Shown one piece after another: positions 42,053 through 50,508 of a stretch of DNA of 52,668 nucleotides; within the stretch, counting starts at the first letter, position 1; each line of letters starts with the position of its first letter. The position numbers and the translations under genes are program-made. The DNA is taken from the NCBI GenBank assembly GCA_903827375.1, contig CAIKHZ010000129.1, forward strand, positions 1 through 52,668, read 5' to 3'. A model generated the notes under the pieces. The model did no database searches, was not told the origin of the DNA, and saw only the letters and a program-made list of their open reading frames with translations. The DNA comes from Akkermansiaceae bacterium (GTDB taxonomy: Bacteria; Verrucomicrobiota; Verrucomicrobiia; Verrucomicrobiales; Akkermansiaceae).

Positions 42053-42274
42053 GGCTGTTAGTTCGTTGGACCTGCGGGAAACCCTCTGGCGGCAACCTGG
42101 GCGCGACACCGCACGTCGTGCAGCAGGTATCGCCGATTCCACCCCAATGAACAAGGAAACAATGCAGGGCCAAAGCCCCATTTCTAATTTGCGTCTCGCT
42201 CATGGGACGGCAACAAAACCGCTGATAAATCCCTGCTTGATTTTTTTCGGGCAAGCCTGATTCTACCGTCCTTC

Positions 42275-45040
42275 ATGCCGGATCCACTCCAGCCCACTGA
42301 TGCCAATGCCCGGCACGCGTTCAACAAGGCACTTCAAACCCGGCGCAGCCTCGAGGAGCGCAGAGTCTTTGCCAAGGCGTGGCTCGCCGCCGAAGAGCAA
42401 CGCATCGAGCAGCGCCATCAGCACGGTGGCGGCGGTCTGGAAATCGTCCGAGCGCGGGCCGCTGCGTTCGACGCCGTGCTCGGGGCGTTTTTTGCCAACA
42501 CCGAGCTTGCGTCCCTGGATCGCAAGCTTCCGGCAATGGCGCTGGTGGCGATTGGCAACTACGGACGCGCTGCGCTGAGTCCCCGTTCGAGCCTCCGTTG
42601 CATGGTGTTGCTGGGGGTGGCACGGGACAAGCAATCGGCCGTCCAGCGTGCCGCGATTCAGGAGTTCATCAACACGCTTGGCGGATTAGGTGTGAAAACC
42701 AGCCATCTGTGGGGTTCCATCGCTGAGTGTCTGGCCCTTGCCACGGCGGATTCCCACCTCCAAACCTCGTTTATCGATGCTCGCTTCATCGGTGGCGACG
42801 CCGATCTGTTCCACCGCTTTGAGAAGAAATTCAGCCGCGAGTGCCTAACAAAGGGCCAGGCAGGAATGTGTGAATTTTTGCGTCAGGAGATGCGCAGCCG
42901 CCACCAGAAGCACTTCGGCACGGTGTTTTTGCAGGAACCCAACGTGAAGGAAAGTTGCGGCGGGCTCGACGATTATCACAACCTCCTGTGGGTCTGTCGT
43001 GTAAAACGCGCCACTCCTGATCTTGCCAGCCTCGTCGCCGATGCCAGCCTCACTGCCAGTGCCCGCAGTGAAATCGACGCGGCGGTGGATTTTCTCCACC
43101 GCGTCCGCAACGAGCTCCACTACCATACCGAGGCCCCAACGGACCAACTCACCCTCAGACTTCAGGGCGTGGTGTCCACCGCGTTCGAATATCCCCAACG
43201 GGATATCCTGCGCCGCACCGAGGCGTTTATGCGCGACTACTACCGCCACACCCTCAATCTCCACCAGCACACCAGCTCACTCATGGAGATGTTCCAGATC
43301 GAGCAGGAAGACCGCCCAGATGCCGGACTGCGCTCGTTCCTAACATTCCGCCGCAAGCATCAGGAAGACTTCGATGGATTCATCGCCCGCGAAGGTCGCA
43401 TCCATCCAGCCCATCCAGCCATCTTCAAGGACGATCCCTCCCGCCTCATGCGGCTCTTCCAGCACTGTCAATTGCGCCATCTGCGGCTCAGTCCCCAGAT
43501 CCGCCAACTCGTCCAAGACCACTGGGGCGACATCGACCGCAACTTCCGCTGTTCCAAGCCGATCCGCGAGACATTCCAAGCCATTCTCGAACGCAAAGGC
43601 GAGGTGGCTAACTGCTTGCGGGAAATGCATCGCGTCGGGTTTCTCGGGCGCTATCTGCCGGAATTCGGAGCGCTCGATTGCCTTGTCCAGCACGAGTTTT
43701 TTCACCGCTACACGGCTGACGAGCACACACTGCGATGTGCCGACCAACTCGACCAACTCGTTGCAGAGTCCGTCCCCAAGCGGGAAATTTACCGGCGCTT
43801 GTTTCACGAAGTTGCCGACCCGTACGCGCTCTATCTGGCTGTTATTTTGCACGATTCGGGCCGCGCGGAGAACGTCCGAGAGCACATCGACGGCTCGGCG
43901 ATGCTTGCCTCGCGCCTCTGCAACCGCCTGCAGATCCGGGGTCCGCGCCGATCGCTGATCATGTTTTTGGTGGACAATCACCTGACGTTTTGGCGCACCG
44001 CCACTGCGCGCAATCTCGAGGACATGGAAGTCATCGCGGAGTTTGCGTCCATCGTCAAATCGCGCAGCTATCTGGATGCGCTTTTCCTATTCACTTTTGC
44101 CGATTCCAACGGCACCTCACCGGAATCCTGGACCAGCTGGAAAGAGAGCCTCATGCTCCAGCTCTACACCTCGACCCGCCGCTTCCTTGATGGCGGCGGA
44201 CGCGCCGAGTACTCGCGCCAACTTGATGCCGACCGGCTCACCTTGCGCGACGAAGTGCTGCACTTGATGCGCGCCGATTACCACCCGGACGTCCATCAGC
44301 ACTTCGAGCGCATGCCCGCCACCGCCTTCGCCTTCCGCCAAGCCAGTGATGTGCTCACCCAAGTGCGCAGCGTCAGGCATTTTCTGCAACGCGAAAGCGA
44401 CATTTCGGCAGCCTTTGCCCACTGCATCAAGTGGATCGACCACGCCGAAAAGGGCTATAGCGAATTGGTGTTGGCTACCCGCGACCAGCCACTGCTCTTG
44501 GAAAAACTCTGCTGCGCCCTAGCCGCCCGCCATCTCAATATCCTCGCAGCCGATTTCTTCACCCGCAGCGACGGCATCGTCGTGGATATCTTCCACGTCT
44601 GCACCACTGACTTCGAACCCGTCGCCGATGCAGCCCTCCGAAAAGAGTTTCTTGATGGCTTCCAAACCCTGCTGCAGGCCGAAAAATACGAGCCCGATCG
44701 CTATCTGAGCCGCGGGGCCGGGCCGCTCAAGCCCCGCTCCACCTCCGACATCGCTGTTCCCGTCCAAGCCTACGTCAGCAATAACCTCCACCCGACTTGT
44801 ACCACCGTGGAAATCCAGGCGCTCGACCGTATCGGCTTGCTCCACGACCTGTTCCTCACCATCAACCAGCACGGCCTCAATACCGCCCACGCCCGCATCT
44901 GCACCGAAAAAGGCGTGGCCATGGACACCCTCTACATCACCACCAGCCAAGGCGACCAAGTCACCGATGCCGCCACCCTCGCCAGCCTCGAGCGGCGCCT
45001 CTCCAGCTTGATCGACTGTCCAGCCCCCACTGAATCCTGA
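42275..45040 (+). CDS. GlnD-like protein (degenerate nucleotidyltransferase, HD domain, two ACT domains)
   Basis: 921 residues with the full GlnD layout. The nucleotidyltransferase region (about 60-330) contains [23 protein letters not shown] (92-114), where active GlnD has GGYGRGEL…YSDIDLL; both catalytic Asp positions are replaced, by Ser106 and Arg108. The downstream helical part ([33 protein letters not shown]) is conserved. The HD domain keeps its metal ligands ([14 protein letters not shown] near 482, LHDSGRAE near 525, [18 protein letters not shown]). Two ACT domains close the protein ([22 protein letters not shown] and [24 protein letters not shown]). True GlnD uridylylates PII when nitrogen is low and the HD removes UMP. 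This one may only hydrolyse, or act as a glutamine sensor. No glnB or glnA is nearby. Confidence 0.85.
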   Translation: MPDPLQPTDANARHAFNKALQTRRSLEERRVFAKAWLAAEEQRIEQRHQHGGGGLEIVRARAAAFDAVLGAFFANTELASLDRKLPAMALVAIGNYGRAALSPRSSLRCMVLLGVARDKQSAVQRAAIQEFINTLGGLGVKTSHLWGSIAECLALATADSHLQTSFIDARFIGGDADLFHRFEKKFSRECLTKGQAGMCEFLRQEMRSRHQKHFGTVFLQEPNVKESCGGLDDYHNLLWVCRVKRATPDLASLVADASLTASARSEIDAAVDFLHRVRNELHYHTEAPTDQLTLRLQGVVSTAFEYPQRDILRRTEAFMRDYYRHTLNLHQHTSSLMEMFQIEQEDRPDAGLRSFLTFRRKHQEDFDGFIAREGRIHPAHPAIFKDDPSRLMRLFQHCQLRHLRLSPQIRQLVQDHWGDIDRNFRCSKPIRETFQAILERKGEVANCLREMHRVGFLGRYLPEFGALDCLVQHEFFHRYTADEHTLRCADQLDQLVAESVPKREIYRRLFHEVADPYALYLAVILHDSGRAENVREHIDGSAMLASRLCNRLQIRGPRRSLIMFLVDNHLTFWRTATARNLEDMEVIAEFASIVKSRSYLDALFLFTFADSNGTSPESWTSWKESLMLQLYTSTRRFLDGGGRAEYSRQLDADRLTLRDEVLHLMRADYHPDVHQHFERMPATAFAFRQASDVLTQVRSVRHFLQRESDISAAFAHCIKWIDHAEKGYSELVLATRDQPLLLEKLCCALAARHLNILAADFFTRSDGIVVDIFHVCTTDFEPVADAALRKEFLDGFQTLLQAEKYEPDRYLSRGAGPLKPRSTSDIAVPVQAYVSNNLHPTCTTVEIQALDRIGLLHDLFLTINQHGLNTAHARICTEKGVAMDTLYITTSQGDQVTDAATLASLERRLSSLIDCPAPTES

Positions 45041-45173
45041 CACCATTCCACCAAAGAATTTTAGAAATTTCCGTTTTCTAAAAAAACTTGTGCTTTTCGC
45101 TTGGCAAGCCAGCGATCTTCTTTCAACTTCCGGTTCGACCCCGCTTCCGGGCTCACTGAAACGACGCACCATC

Positions 45174-45428
45174 ATGGCTGTAGCTATCCGACTCAATCGC
45201 AAAGGGACCAAAGACCGCCCTTATTATAAAATCGTGGCTGTGGACAGCCGCAAGCGCCGCGACGGCGTTTACATCGAACAACTGGGCACCTACGACCCAC
45301 TCGTCGAAGGCACCAATTTCAGCATTGATCTGGAAAAGGCCGACAAGTGGCTATCGGTGGGTGCCAAGGCCTCGGAAACGGTGGCCAGCATCATCCGCAA
45401 GGCTCGCACAGCTGCCAGCAAAGGCTGA
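45174..45428 (+). CDS. rpsP: 30S ribosomal protein S16
   Basis: 84 residues from the ATG at 45174 ([24 protein letters not shown]); the open frame from 45090 is rejected. The S16 signature continues with [19 protein letters not shown] and the [19 protein letters not shown] end. S16 is a 16S rRNA assembly factor. It stands alone, without rimM, trmD or rplS, and has a terminator downstream. No Shine-Dalgarno (ACGACGCACCATC precedes the start). Confidence 0.97.
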   Translation: MAVAIRLNRKGTKDRPYYKIVAVDSRKRRDGVYIEQLGTYDPLVEGTNFSIDLEKADKWLSVGAKASETVASIIRKARTAASKG

Positions 45429-45455
45429 AGCATCGTCCGCCGCCGCTGTTTTTCA

Positions 45456-45486
45456 CGACCGCGCTCCCCCGGGAGGCGGTCGTTTT
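45456..45486 (+). terminator. Rho-independent terminator of rpsP
   Basis: CGACCGC (45456-45462) and GCGGTCG (45476-45482) form a 7-bp stem; the loop itself can pair internally (CTCCC/GGGAG). TTTT follows at 45483-45486. It starts 28 bp after the rpsP stop. Confidence 0.7.
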
Positions 45487-45612
45487 CTTGCTTCGTCCCG
45501 GCCTATGCCAGCCGGCCGGATAGCCAATGCAATCCATCCAGCGAGGGCAGTGGGCCTCGCTTCCTGAGGGACGAAGCTTCGGCATCAGGCAGGCTGCTGC
45601 ATGGCCAATATC

Positions 45613-46515
45613 TCAAGACGGGAGGCTGAATGATTTCATAACGCCACCGCGCCGCCACCAAGAGGCCGCCACGCCTAGCAAAATCCCCACGGCAAAGCCG
45701 CATACGTGTCCGGTCACGTCAGTGCGCGGGTCAGATCCCACACCTAACCAAGAAAGCAGCACCAGCCCGCCGCCCAACGGCATCAGATAGCGGAAACTCT
45801 TGGGGCCGGGCCGATCGTGGGAAATTTGATGAATCGCCACACCTGTTAGAATTCCAACTGCGCCGAACACTGCGGTTGAAGCCCCTAACGACGCGAAGGT
45901 GGTATCGAGACGGGAGGCCGCGTTGAGAGCGTTACCGAGGGTGCCGGCGGCAAGGATGAGCGCCCAGCCAAGCCAGGGACCTAGCGAGCGGCACACCCAG
46001 GAGCCAAACAGCACGCCGCTGGCGACGTTGCTGAGGAGGTGCAGCCGATCGGCATGCAGAAACAGCGCCGTTAACGGCCGCCACCACTCGCCATCCTCAA
46101 ACAGCCCCCGCGTGGACGACAGGCCCCGGGCAACCATCGCCGGGTTGTCCCGCTGCAGCCAGAACACCGCGCACAGGCACAACACCCATAGCGCCGTCGG
46201 CAGCCCGCCTGCGTCATATTCCACCGCTGCTGGCACCACCCGAAGCGGCAGCACCTGTTGCTGCTCCTGTTCGTACATCGCCAACTCGCTTCGGATGCGC
46301 ACAAGGTCTGCTGGCTCTACTAACAACACATAGCCATCGCCAGCCGGCTCATTATCGATTTGGCAGGCCAAGCCCATTGCCAAGACCACCAGTGCCCTCT
46401 CAAACGCCTGGACCATGCCGGTATAACACCCAACTTGGATAAGATCAGGCGGATCCGCCGCGCTCGGTATTTCTGATAGATCGGTCACGGCGAGAGGATG
46501 AGAAAGGCAAGCCAC
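45613..46515 (-). CDS. Rhomboid family intramembrane serine protease
   Basis: 300 residues. An N-terminal cytosolic domain of about 100 residues (CQIDNEPAGDGYVLLVEPADLVRI) is followed by about six membrane helices. The catalytic Ser213 is in GASTAVFGAVG and the partner His270 in DVTGHVCGF. HADRLHLLSNVASG (154-167) is the conserved oxyanion-supporting motif, with His154, His159 and Asn163. Rhomboids cleave membrane proteins within their transmembrane segments; the substrate is unknown. It lies 54 bp downstream of guaA on the same strand and could be cotranscribed with the gua operon. Confidence 0.92.
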   Translation of the reverse strand: MACLSHPLAVTDLSEIPSAADPPDLIQVGCYTGMVQAFERALVVLAMGLACQIDNEPAGDGYVLLVEPADLVRIRSELAMYEQEQQQVLPLRVVPAAVEYDAGGLPTALWVLCLCAVFWLQRDNPAMVARGLSSTRGLFEDGEWWRPLTALFLHADRLHLLSNVASGVLFGSWVCRSLGPWLGWALILAAGTLGNALNAASRLDTTFASLGASTAVFGAVGILTGVAIHQISHDRPGPKSFRYLMPLGGGLVLLSWLGVGSDPRTDVTGHVCGFAVGILLGVAASWWRRGGVMKSFSLPS

Positions 46516-46569
46516 CCGGCAAGGTCATTGCTTAAGTCTGCCTAGGCAAAAACGCAACCCGTCCCGCTG

Positions 46570-48096
46570 CTATTCCCACTCAATGCTCGCCGGAGGCTTG
46601 GTGGACACATCGTAAAGCACACGGTTGATGCCCTTGACCTCGTTGAGAATGCGGTGGCTGGTTTCGCGCAGGATCGAGTAGGGCAGTTCTACCCAATCGG
46701 CAGTCATGGCATCTTCCGAGATAACGGCACGCAGGGAAACCGCCCATTCGTACGAGCGTTCGTCGCCCTTGACGCCGACGGTTTTGACCGGGATGAGAGC
46801 GGCATATGCCTGCCAAACTTTGTCATACCACCCGTGCACCTTGAGACGCGATATGAAGATAGCGTCACATTCGCGGATGATGCGCAACTTGTCCTCACGC
46901 ACCTCACCGGGGCATCGCACCGCCAGACCGGGTCCTGGGAACGGATGGCGTTGGAGGATATCGTGAGGAATGCCCAGCGAGGCACCGAGCGCACGGACCT
47001 CATCCTTGAACAGTTCGGCAAGCGGCTCCAACACCTTGCCCTGCGCCTGCAATTCCAAAATGCGGTCCACCCGGTTGTGATGGGTCTTGATCTTTGAGGC
47101 TTTGGATTTCGCGTTGGACGCACTTTCAATCACGTCCGGATAGAGCGTGCCTTGGGCCAACATCTCGGCATCACCCACCGAATCCCAAAATACATCAATG
47201 AACAGGTTGCCGATGATGACACGCTTTTTCTCGGGATCATCCACCCCAGCCAAAGCCGTTAGAAAACGATCCGCGCAATCGACTGTTTCGATAGGCACGC
47301 CCATCCGGTGGAAGTTGCTGCGGACTTCCTCGCCCTCATCCTTGCGCATCAAGCCGTGATCGACAAAAATGGCGCGGACGTTGGCACCGGCCTCATGCAA
47401 TAACACGGCGAGCACCGTGCTATCCACGCCGCCGGAAACGCCGCAAACAATCTGCTTGCCCACGACCTTTTGCCGGATCCCCTCAATGATCTCGCGCTTG
47501 AAGTCGTCGATCCGGAAGGGCAGCAGGTCCTTGGCATGTAAAAGGAAATTGTGCAGGATGCGCAAACCCTCGTGGCTGTGAGTGACTTCCGGGTGAAACT
47601 GGATGCCGAAAAACCGCTCATTCCATTGCAATGAAACGGGTGTTCCGTGCTGATTGGTGGCAATGACTTTCGCCCCTTCGGGAATGACTTTGACTGTGTC
47701 CGAGTGGCTCATCCAGACTTGCGAGGACGGGGAAATACCTTCGTACAAACCACTGCACTCGCCCGGAAACAAGTCGGCCGGACCGTACTCGCGGCGATTG
47801 CTCGCCACCACCGTGCCGCCAAATTTAATGTTGAGCAGCTGCATCCCATAACAAACACCGAGTACCGGCACCCCGAATCCCTGCAGCGCCGCAAAGTCCA
47901 AGTCAGGCGCATCCGCCTCACTGGTGCTCCGCGGCCCTCCGGAAAGAATAATCGCGGCAGGATAACCGATGTTAGGAAAATCCTCGATCGCGTAAAGCTT
48001 GGCAAAAAATCCCAACTCGCGGACGCGCCGCACAATGAGCTGGGTGTATTGGGAGCCGAAGTCGAGAACGGCAACGTGGTGGTGGTCGTGCATCAT
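46570..48096 (-). CDS. guaA: GMP synthase (glutamine-hydrolysing)
   Basis: 508 residues. The glutaminase domain has Cys82 in VLGVCYGMQ and the His168/Glu170 pair in FHPEVTH. The ATP-pyrophosphatase P-loop is SGGVDST (221-227). The C-terminal dimerisation domain ends PPASIEWE, the standard end of GuaA. It converts XMP, ATP and glutamine to GMP. It is 16 bp after guaB on the same strand, so guaB-guaA form an operon. The ATG follows TTTTTTCTC with no Shine-Dalgarno. Confidence 0.97.
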   Translation of the reverse strand: MMHDHHHVAVLDFGSQYTQLIVRRVRELGFFAKLYAIEDFPNIGYPAAIILSGGPRSTSEADAPDLDFAALQGFGVPVLGVCYGMQLLNIKFGGTVVASNRREYGPADLFPGECSGLYEGISPSSQVWMSHSDTVKVIPEGAKVIATNQHGTPVSLQWNERFFGIQFHPEVTHSHEGLRILHNFLLHAKDLLPFRIDDFKREIIEGIRQKVVGKQIVCGVSGGVDSTVLAVLLHEAGANVRAIFVDHGLMRKDEGEEVRSNFHRMGVPIETVDCADRFLTALAGVDDPEKKRVIIGNLFIDVFWDSVGDAEMLAQGTLYPDVIESASNAKSKASKIKTHHNRVDRILELQAQGKVLEPLAELFKDEVRALGASLGIPHDILQRHPFPGPGLAVRCPGEVREDKLRIIRECDAIFISRLKVHGWYDKVWQAYAALIPVKTVGVKGDERSYEWAVSLRAVISEDAMTADWVELPYSILRETSHRILNEVKGINRVLYDVSTKPPASIEWE

Positions 48097-48112
48097 GAGA
48101 AAAAATTAGGGC

Positions 48113-49567
48113 TTAGCTGATCGGCTGATAATTGGTGGGTTCCTCGGTCATGACCACATCGTGGACGTGACTTTCGCGCAAGCCGCCGGCGGTGATGCGC
48201 ACATAAGTGGCACGCTCGCGCAATTCGGAGAGAGTGGCAGCACCCAGATAGCCCATGCCGGACTTGAGCCCGCCCATGAGTTGAAAAATCACATCAGAGA
48301 GCGGGCCTTTGTAGGCCACCCGGCCTTCAACACCCTCGGCCACGAGTTTGCCCGAACTATTTTGGCCATAACGGTCGCCAGCGCCTTTTTTCATGGCACC
48401 GATGGAGCCCATCCCTCGGTACGCCTTGAAGCGCCGCCCTTGGGATTGGACCATCTGACCGGGGCTTTCGCGGGTGCCTGCCAGCAGCGAGCCTAACATC
48501 ACCAAATCAGCCCCCGCTGCGAGCGCCTTGACGATATCTCCAGAGTAGCGAATGCCACCATCGGCAATCACTTTCACCCCGTGCTCGCGACAGTAACCCG
48601 CCACATTCTGAATCGCCGTGAATTGCGGCATGCCCACCCCGGCAATGATGCGCGTGGTGCAAATCGATCCGGGCCCCACCCCCACCTTCACAGCACTCGC
48701 TCCGGCCGCCACTAAATCCCGCGCGCCTTGCTCGGTGACAACATTGCCGGCCACCACAGGCCGCTCCGAGAGACCGCGAAGTTGTTCCACCACTGCCATG
48801 ACGTGCCGTGTGTGGCCGGTGGCCGCATCAATGAACAAGGCATCCGCCCCGGCATCTAGCAATGCCCGGCCACGCTCAATGCAGTCCGGCCCCACCCCGA
48901 CGGCCGCGCCACAGCGGAGCTGGCCGTTCTCGTCCTTGGCTGCATTGGTGAATGTGATGCGCTTCTCAATGTCCGCACCCGTGATGAGCCCCACCAGGTG
49001 CCCAGCGGCATCCACCAACGGCAGCTTCTCAATACGGTTTTGATAGAGAATGCGCCGCGCCTCCTCCAGACTGGTGTGCGGCGGCGCGGTGATCAACCTG
49101 GCCCGCGGCGTCATCACCTCGGCCACGGTGGCATCCTGACGGTCCAGGTAGCGCACGTCGCGGCCAGTGACCATGCCTTCTAGCAGGCCGTCGGCGGCCA
49201 CCACAGGAAAACCGGAAAACCCGTTGCTTGCCATCAGGGCGTGGACGTGGGCCACGCTGTGCTCCTTGCGAACGGTCAGTGGTTTTTGGATCACGGCATT
49301 TTCCGAGCGTTTGACCTTGGATACCATGGCTGCCTGCTCATCGATGGAACAGGCGCGATGAATGACGCCCATGCCGCCTTCGCGGGCCAATGCGACCGCC
49401 AGATCGTGCTCGGAAACCGTGTCCATCGCGGCGGAAACCACCGGTATGTGCAAGCCAATGTCTCGAGCCACCTGCGTGGAAATATCCGCCTCGCCGGGCA
49501 ATACCGCACTCAGCGCGGGCACCAGCAATACGTCATCAAATGAAAGTCCTAGGGAAATCTCCGCCAT
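48113..49567 (-). CDS. guaB: IMP dehydrogenase
   Basis: 484 residues from the ATG at 49567 ([20 protein letters not shown]); the frame is open to 49621 without a better start. Two CBS domains (about 93-205) are inserted in the TIM barrel ([38 protein letters not shown]). The catalytic Cys303 lies in GPGSICTTR, and the flap has [11 protein letters not shown]. It oxidises IMP to XMP, the first step to guanine nucleotides, and is the first gene of guaBA. TTGCCA and TATTGC (near 49575-49601) could be a promoter so close to the ATG that the transcript would be nearly leaderless. Confidence 0.97.
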   Translation of the reverse strand: MAEISLGLSFDDVLLVPALSAVLPGEADISTQVARDIGLHIPVVSAAMDTVSEHDLAVALAREGGMGVIHRACSIDEQAAMVSKVKRSENAVIQKPLTVRKEHSVAHVHALMASNGFSGFPVVAADGLLEGMVTGRDVRYLDRQDATVAEVMTPRARLITAPPHTSLEEARRILYQNRIEKLPLVDAAGHLVGLITGADIEKRITFTNAAKDENGQLRCGAAVGVGPDCIERGRALLDAGADALFIDAATGHTRHVMAVVEQLRGLSERPVVAGNVVTEQGARDLVAAGASAVKVGVGPGSICTTRIIAGVGMPQFTAIQNVAGYCREHGVKVIADGGIRYSGDIVKALAAGADLVMLGSLLAGTRESPGQMVQSQGRRFKAYRGMGSIGAMKKGAGDRYGQNSSGKLVAEGVEGRVAYKGPLSDVIFQLMGGLKSGMGYLGAATLSELRERATYVRITAGGLRESHVHDVVMTEEPTNYQPIS

Positions 49568-49666
49568 GAGGGAGGCAATAGAAACAGCACCTACCTGGCA
49601 AGCCCGAAATCCCGACCCCAAAAAAATTCCCCACCCCTGGCGGCATCCGCATCCAGTTAGGGCGCC

Positions 49667-49700
49667 GTGCCATCATGTCTGTCGTGCCATCATGTCTGTC
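49667..49700. repeat. 17-bp tandem direct repeat between guaB and the HAD gene
   Basis: GTGCCATCATGTCTGTC is present twice back to back (49667-49683 and 49684-49700) in the gap between guaB and the HAD phosphatase gene. Nearby short palindromes (AGCGAGCCCTCGCT; GGGCCTG/CAGGCCC at 49760-49787) add further structure but no T-run. Confidence 0.85.
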
Positions 49701-49779
49701 ACTCTGTAGCGGTCAGCCTGTAGCGAGCCCTCGCTTCTGGAATGAATCAGTGGGTACTAGGGCCTGCGTAGCTTGCCCC

Positions 49780-50397
49780 TCAGGCCCGCTGGGAAGCAAT
49801 GGTCATGGGAATGGCTACTACCTGCATGCCTGCCCGCTGAGCCGCCAAAATACCCGGCGGCGCATCTTCCAGCACCAAGCACTTGAGCGGGTTCACACCT
49901 AGCAATTTTGCGGCGTACAGAAACACATCCGGCGCGGGCTTGCCCTCGGCCACATCCTCCGAGGTGACCACTTCATCAAACCAGTCGGACACACCTAACA
50001 ATTGCAGTGTTTTTTCGACGACCCGGCGGTTGCTTCCGGATGCGATTGCCATGGGGACGTGACCGCGGAGCGATTGGGCGAATTCGGCGACCTCATCGAT
50101 CAAAGTAATGGAGCCGATGCGTTTGTAATATGAGTCACGTTTGGCGAGGGCGATGGCCTCTGGATCGAGTTTGAGGCTGTAGAGATCGTTAATCTCCATG
50201 ACAATGTCATGCGATGGACGCCCGCCCATAGCGAAAAACACATCTTCCCGGAGGACTCCGCTTGCTCCATAAAGGGCCAAGGCATCGCACCATGCCTCAA
50301 AATGAGCCGGCATGGAATCCACCAATGTTCCGTCACAATCGAAGATGACGGCATCAAAGCCGCTGCGGGGAAAAGAAATTGCTCCAACACTTGCCAT
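49780..50397 (-). CDS. HAD-superfamily phosphatase (beta-phosphoglucomutase-like)
   Basis: 205 residues from the ATG at 50397 (MASVGAISFPRSGFDAVIFD); a TTG at 50436 would add 13 residues. HAD motifs: D20-x-D22-G-T in FDCDGTLVDS with the squiggle-flap of subclass I; the Ser/Thr motif AIASGSNRRV; Lys and Asp in SEDVAEGKPAPDVF and VLEDAPPGILAAQRAGM. The cap region (HFEAWCDALALYG) fits beta-phosphoglucomutase or related sugar-phosphate phosphatases. The substrate cannot be read. A TTGCCA/TAGATC pair just upstream (50408-50436, 17-bp spacer) is a weak promoter candidate. Confidence 0.87.
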   Translation of the reverse strand: MASVGAISFPRSGFDAVIFDCDGTLVDSMPAHFEAWCDALALYGASGVLREDVFFAMGGRPSHDIVMEINDLYSLKLDPEAIALAKRDSYYKRIGSITLIDEVAEFAQSLRGHVPMAIASGSNRRVVEKTLQLLGVSDWFDEVVTSEDVAEGKPAPDVFLYAAKLLGVNPLKCLVLEDAPPGILAAQRAGMQVVAIPMTIASQRA

Positions 50398-50447
50398 GGC
50401 GGCGGCTGATCTAGCAGGCAGAGTGCTATCTGGCAAGTAATACCCTG

Positions 50448-50490
50448 CTAAATAAAATGAGGGGCTGGGGAATGATTTCCCCAGCCCCTC
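50448..50490 (-). terminator. Rho-independent terminator of the pilus secretin gene
   Basis: GAGGGGCTGGGGAA (50459-50472) and TTCCCCAGCCCCTC (50477-50490) form a perfect 14-bp stem with a TGAT loop. On the minus strand ATTTTATTT follows. It starts 19 bp beyond the secretin stop codon. Confidence 0.88.
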
Positions 50491-50508
50491 ACCTATGCAA
50501 TGAATGTC

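Noticed and set aside
49568-49779. Riboswitch or purine-responsive leader for guaBA
   Set aside because: The likely promoter is almost at the ATG, leaving no leader, and no purine aptamer-like core was seen.
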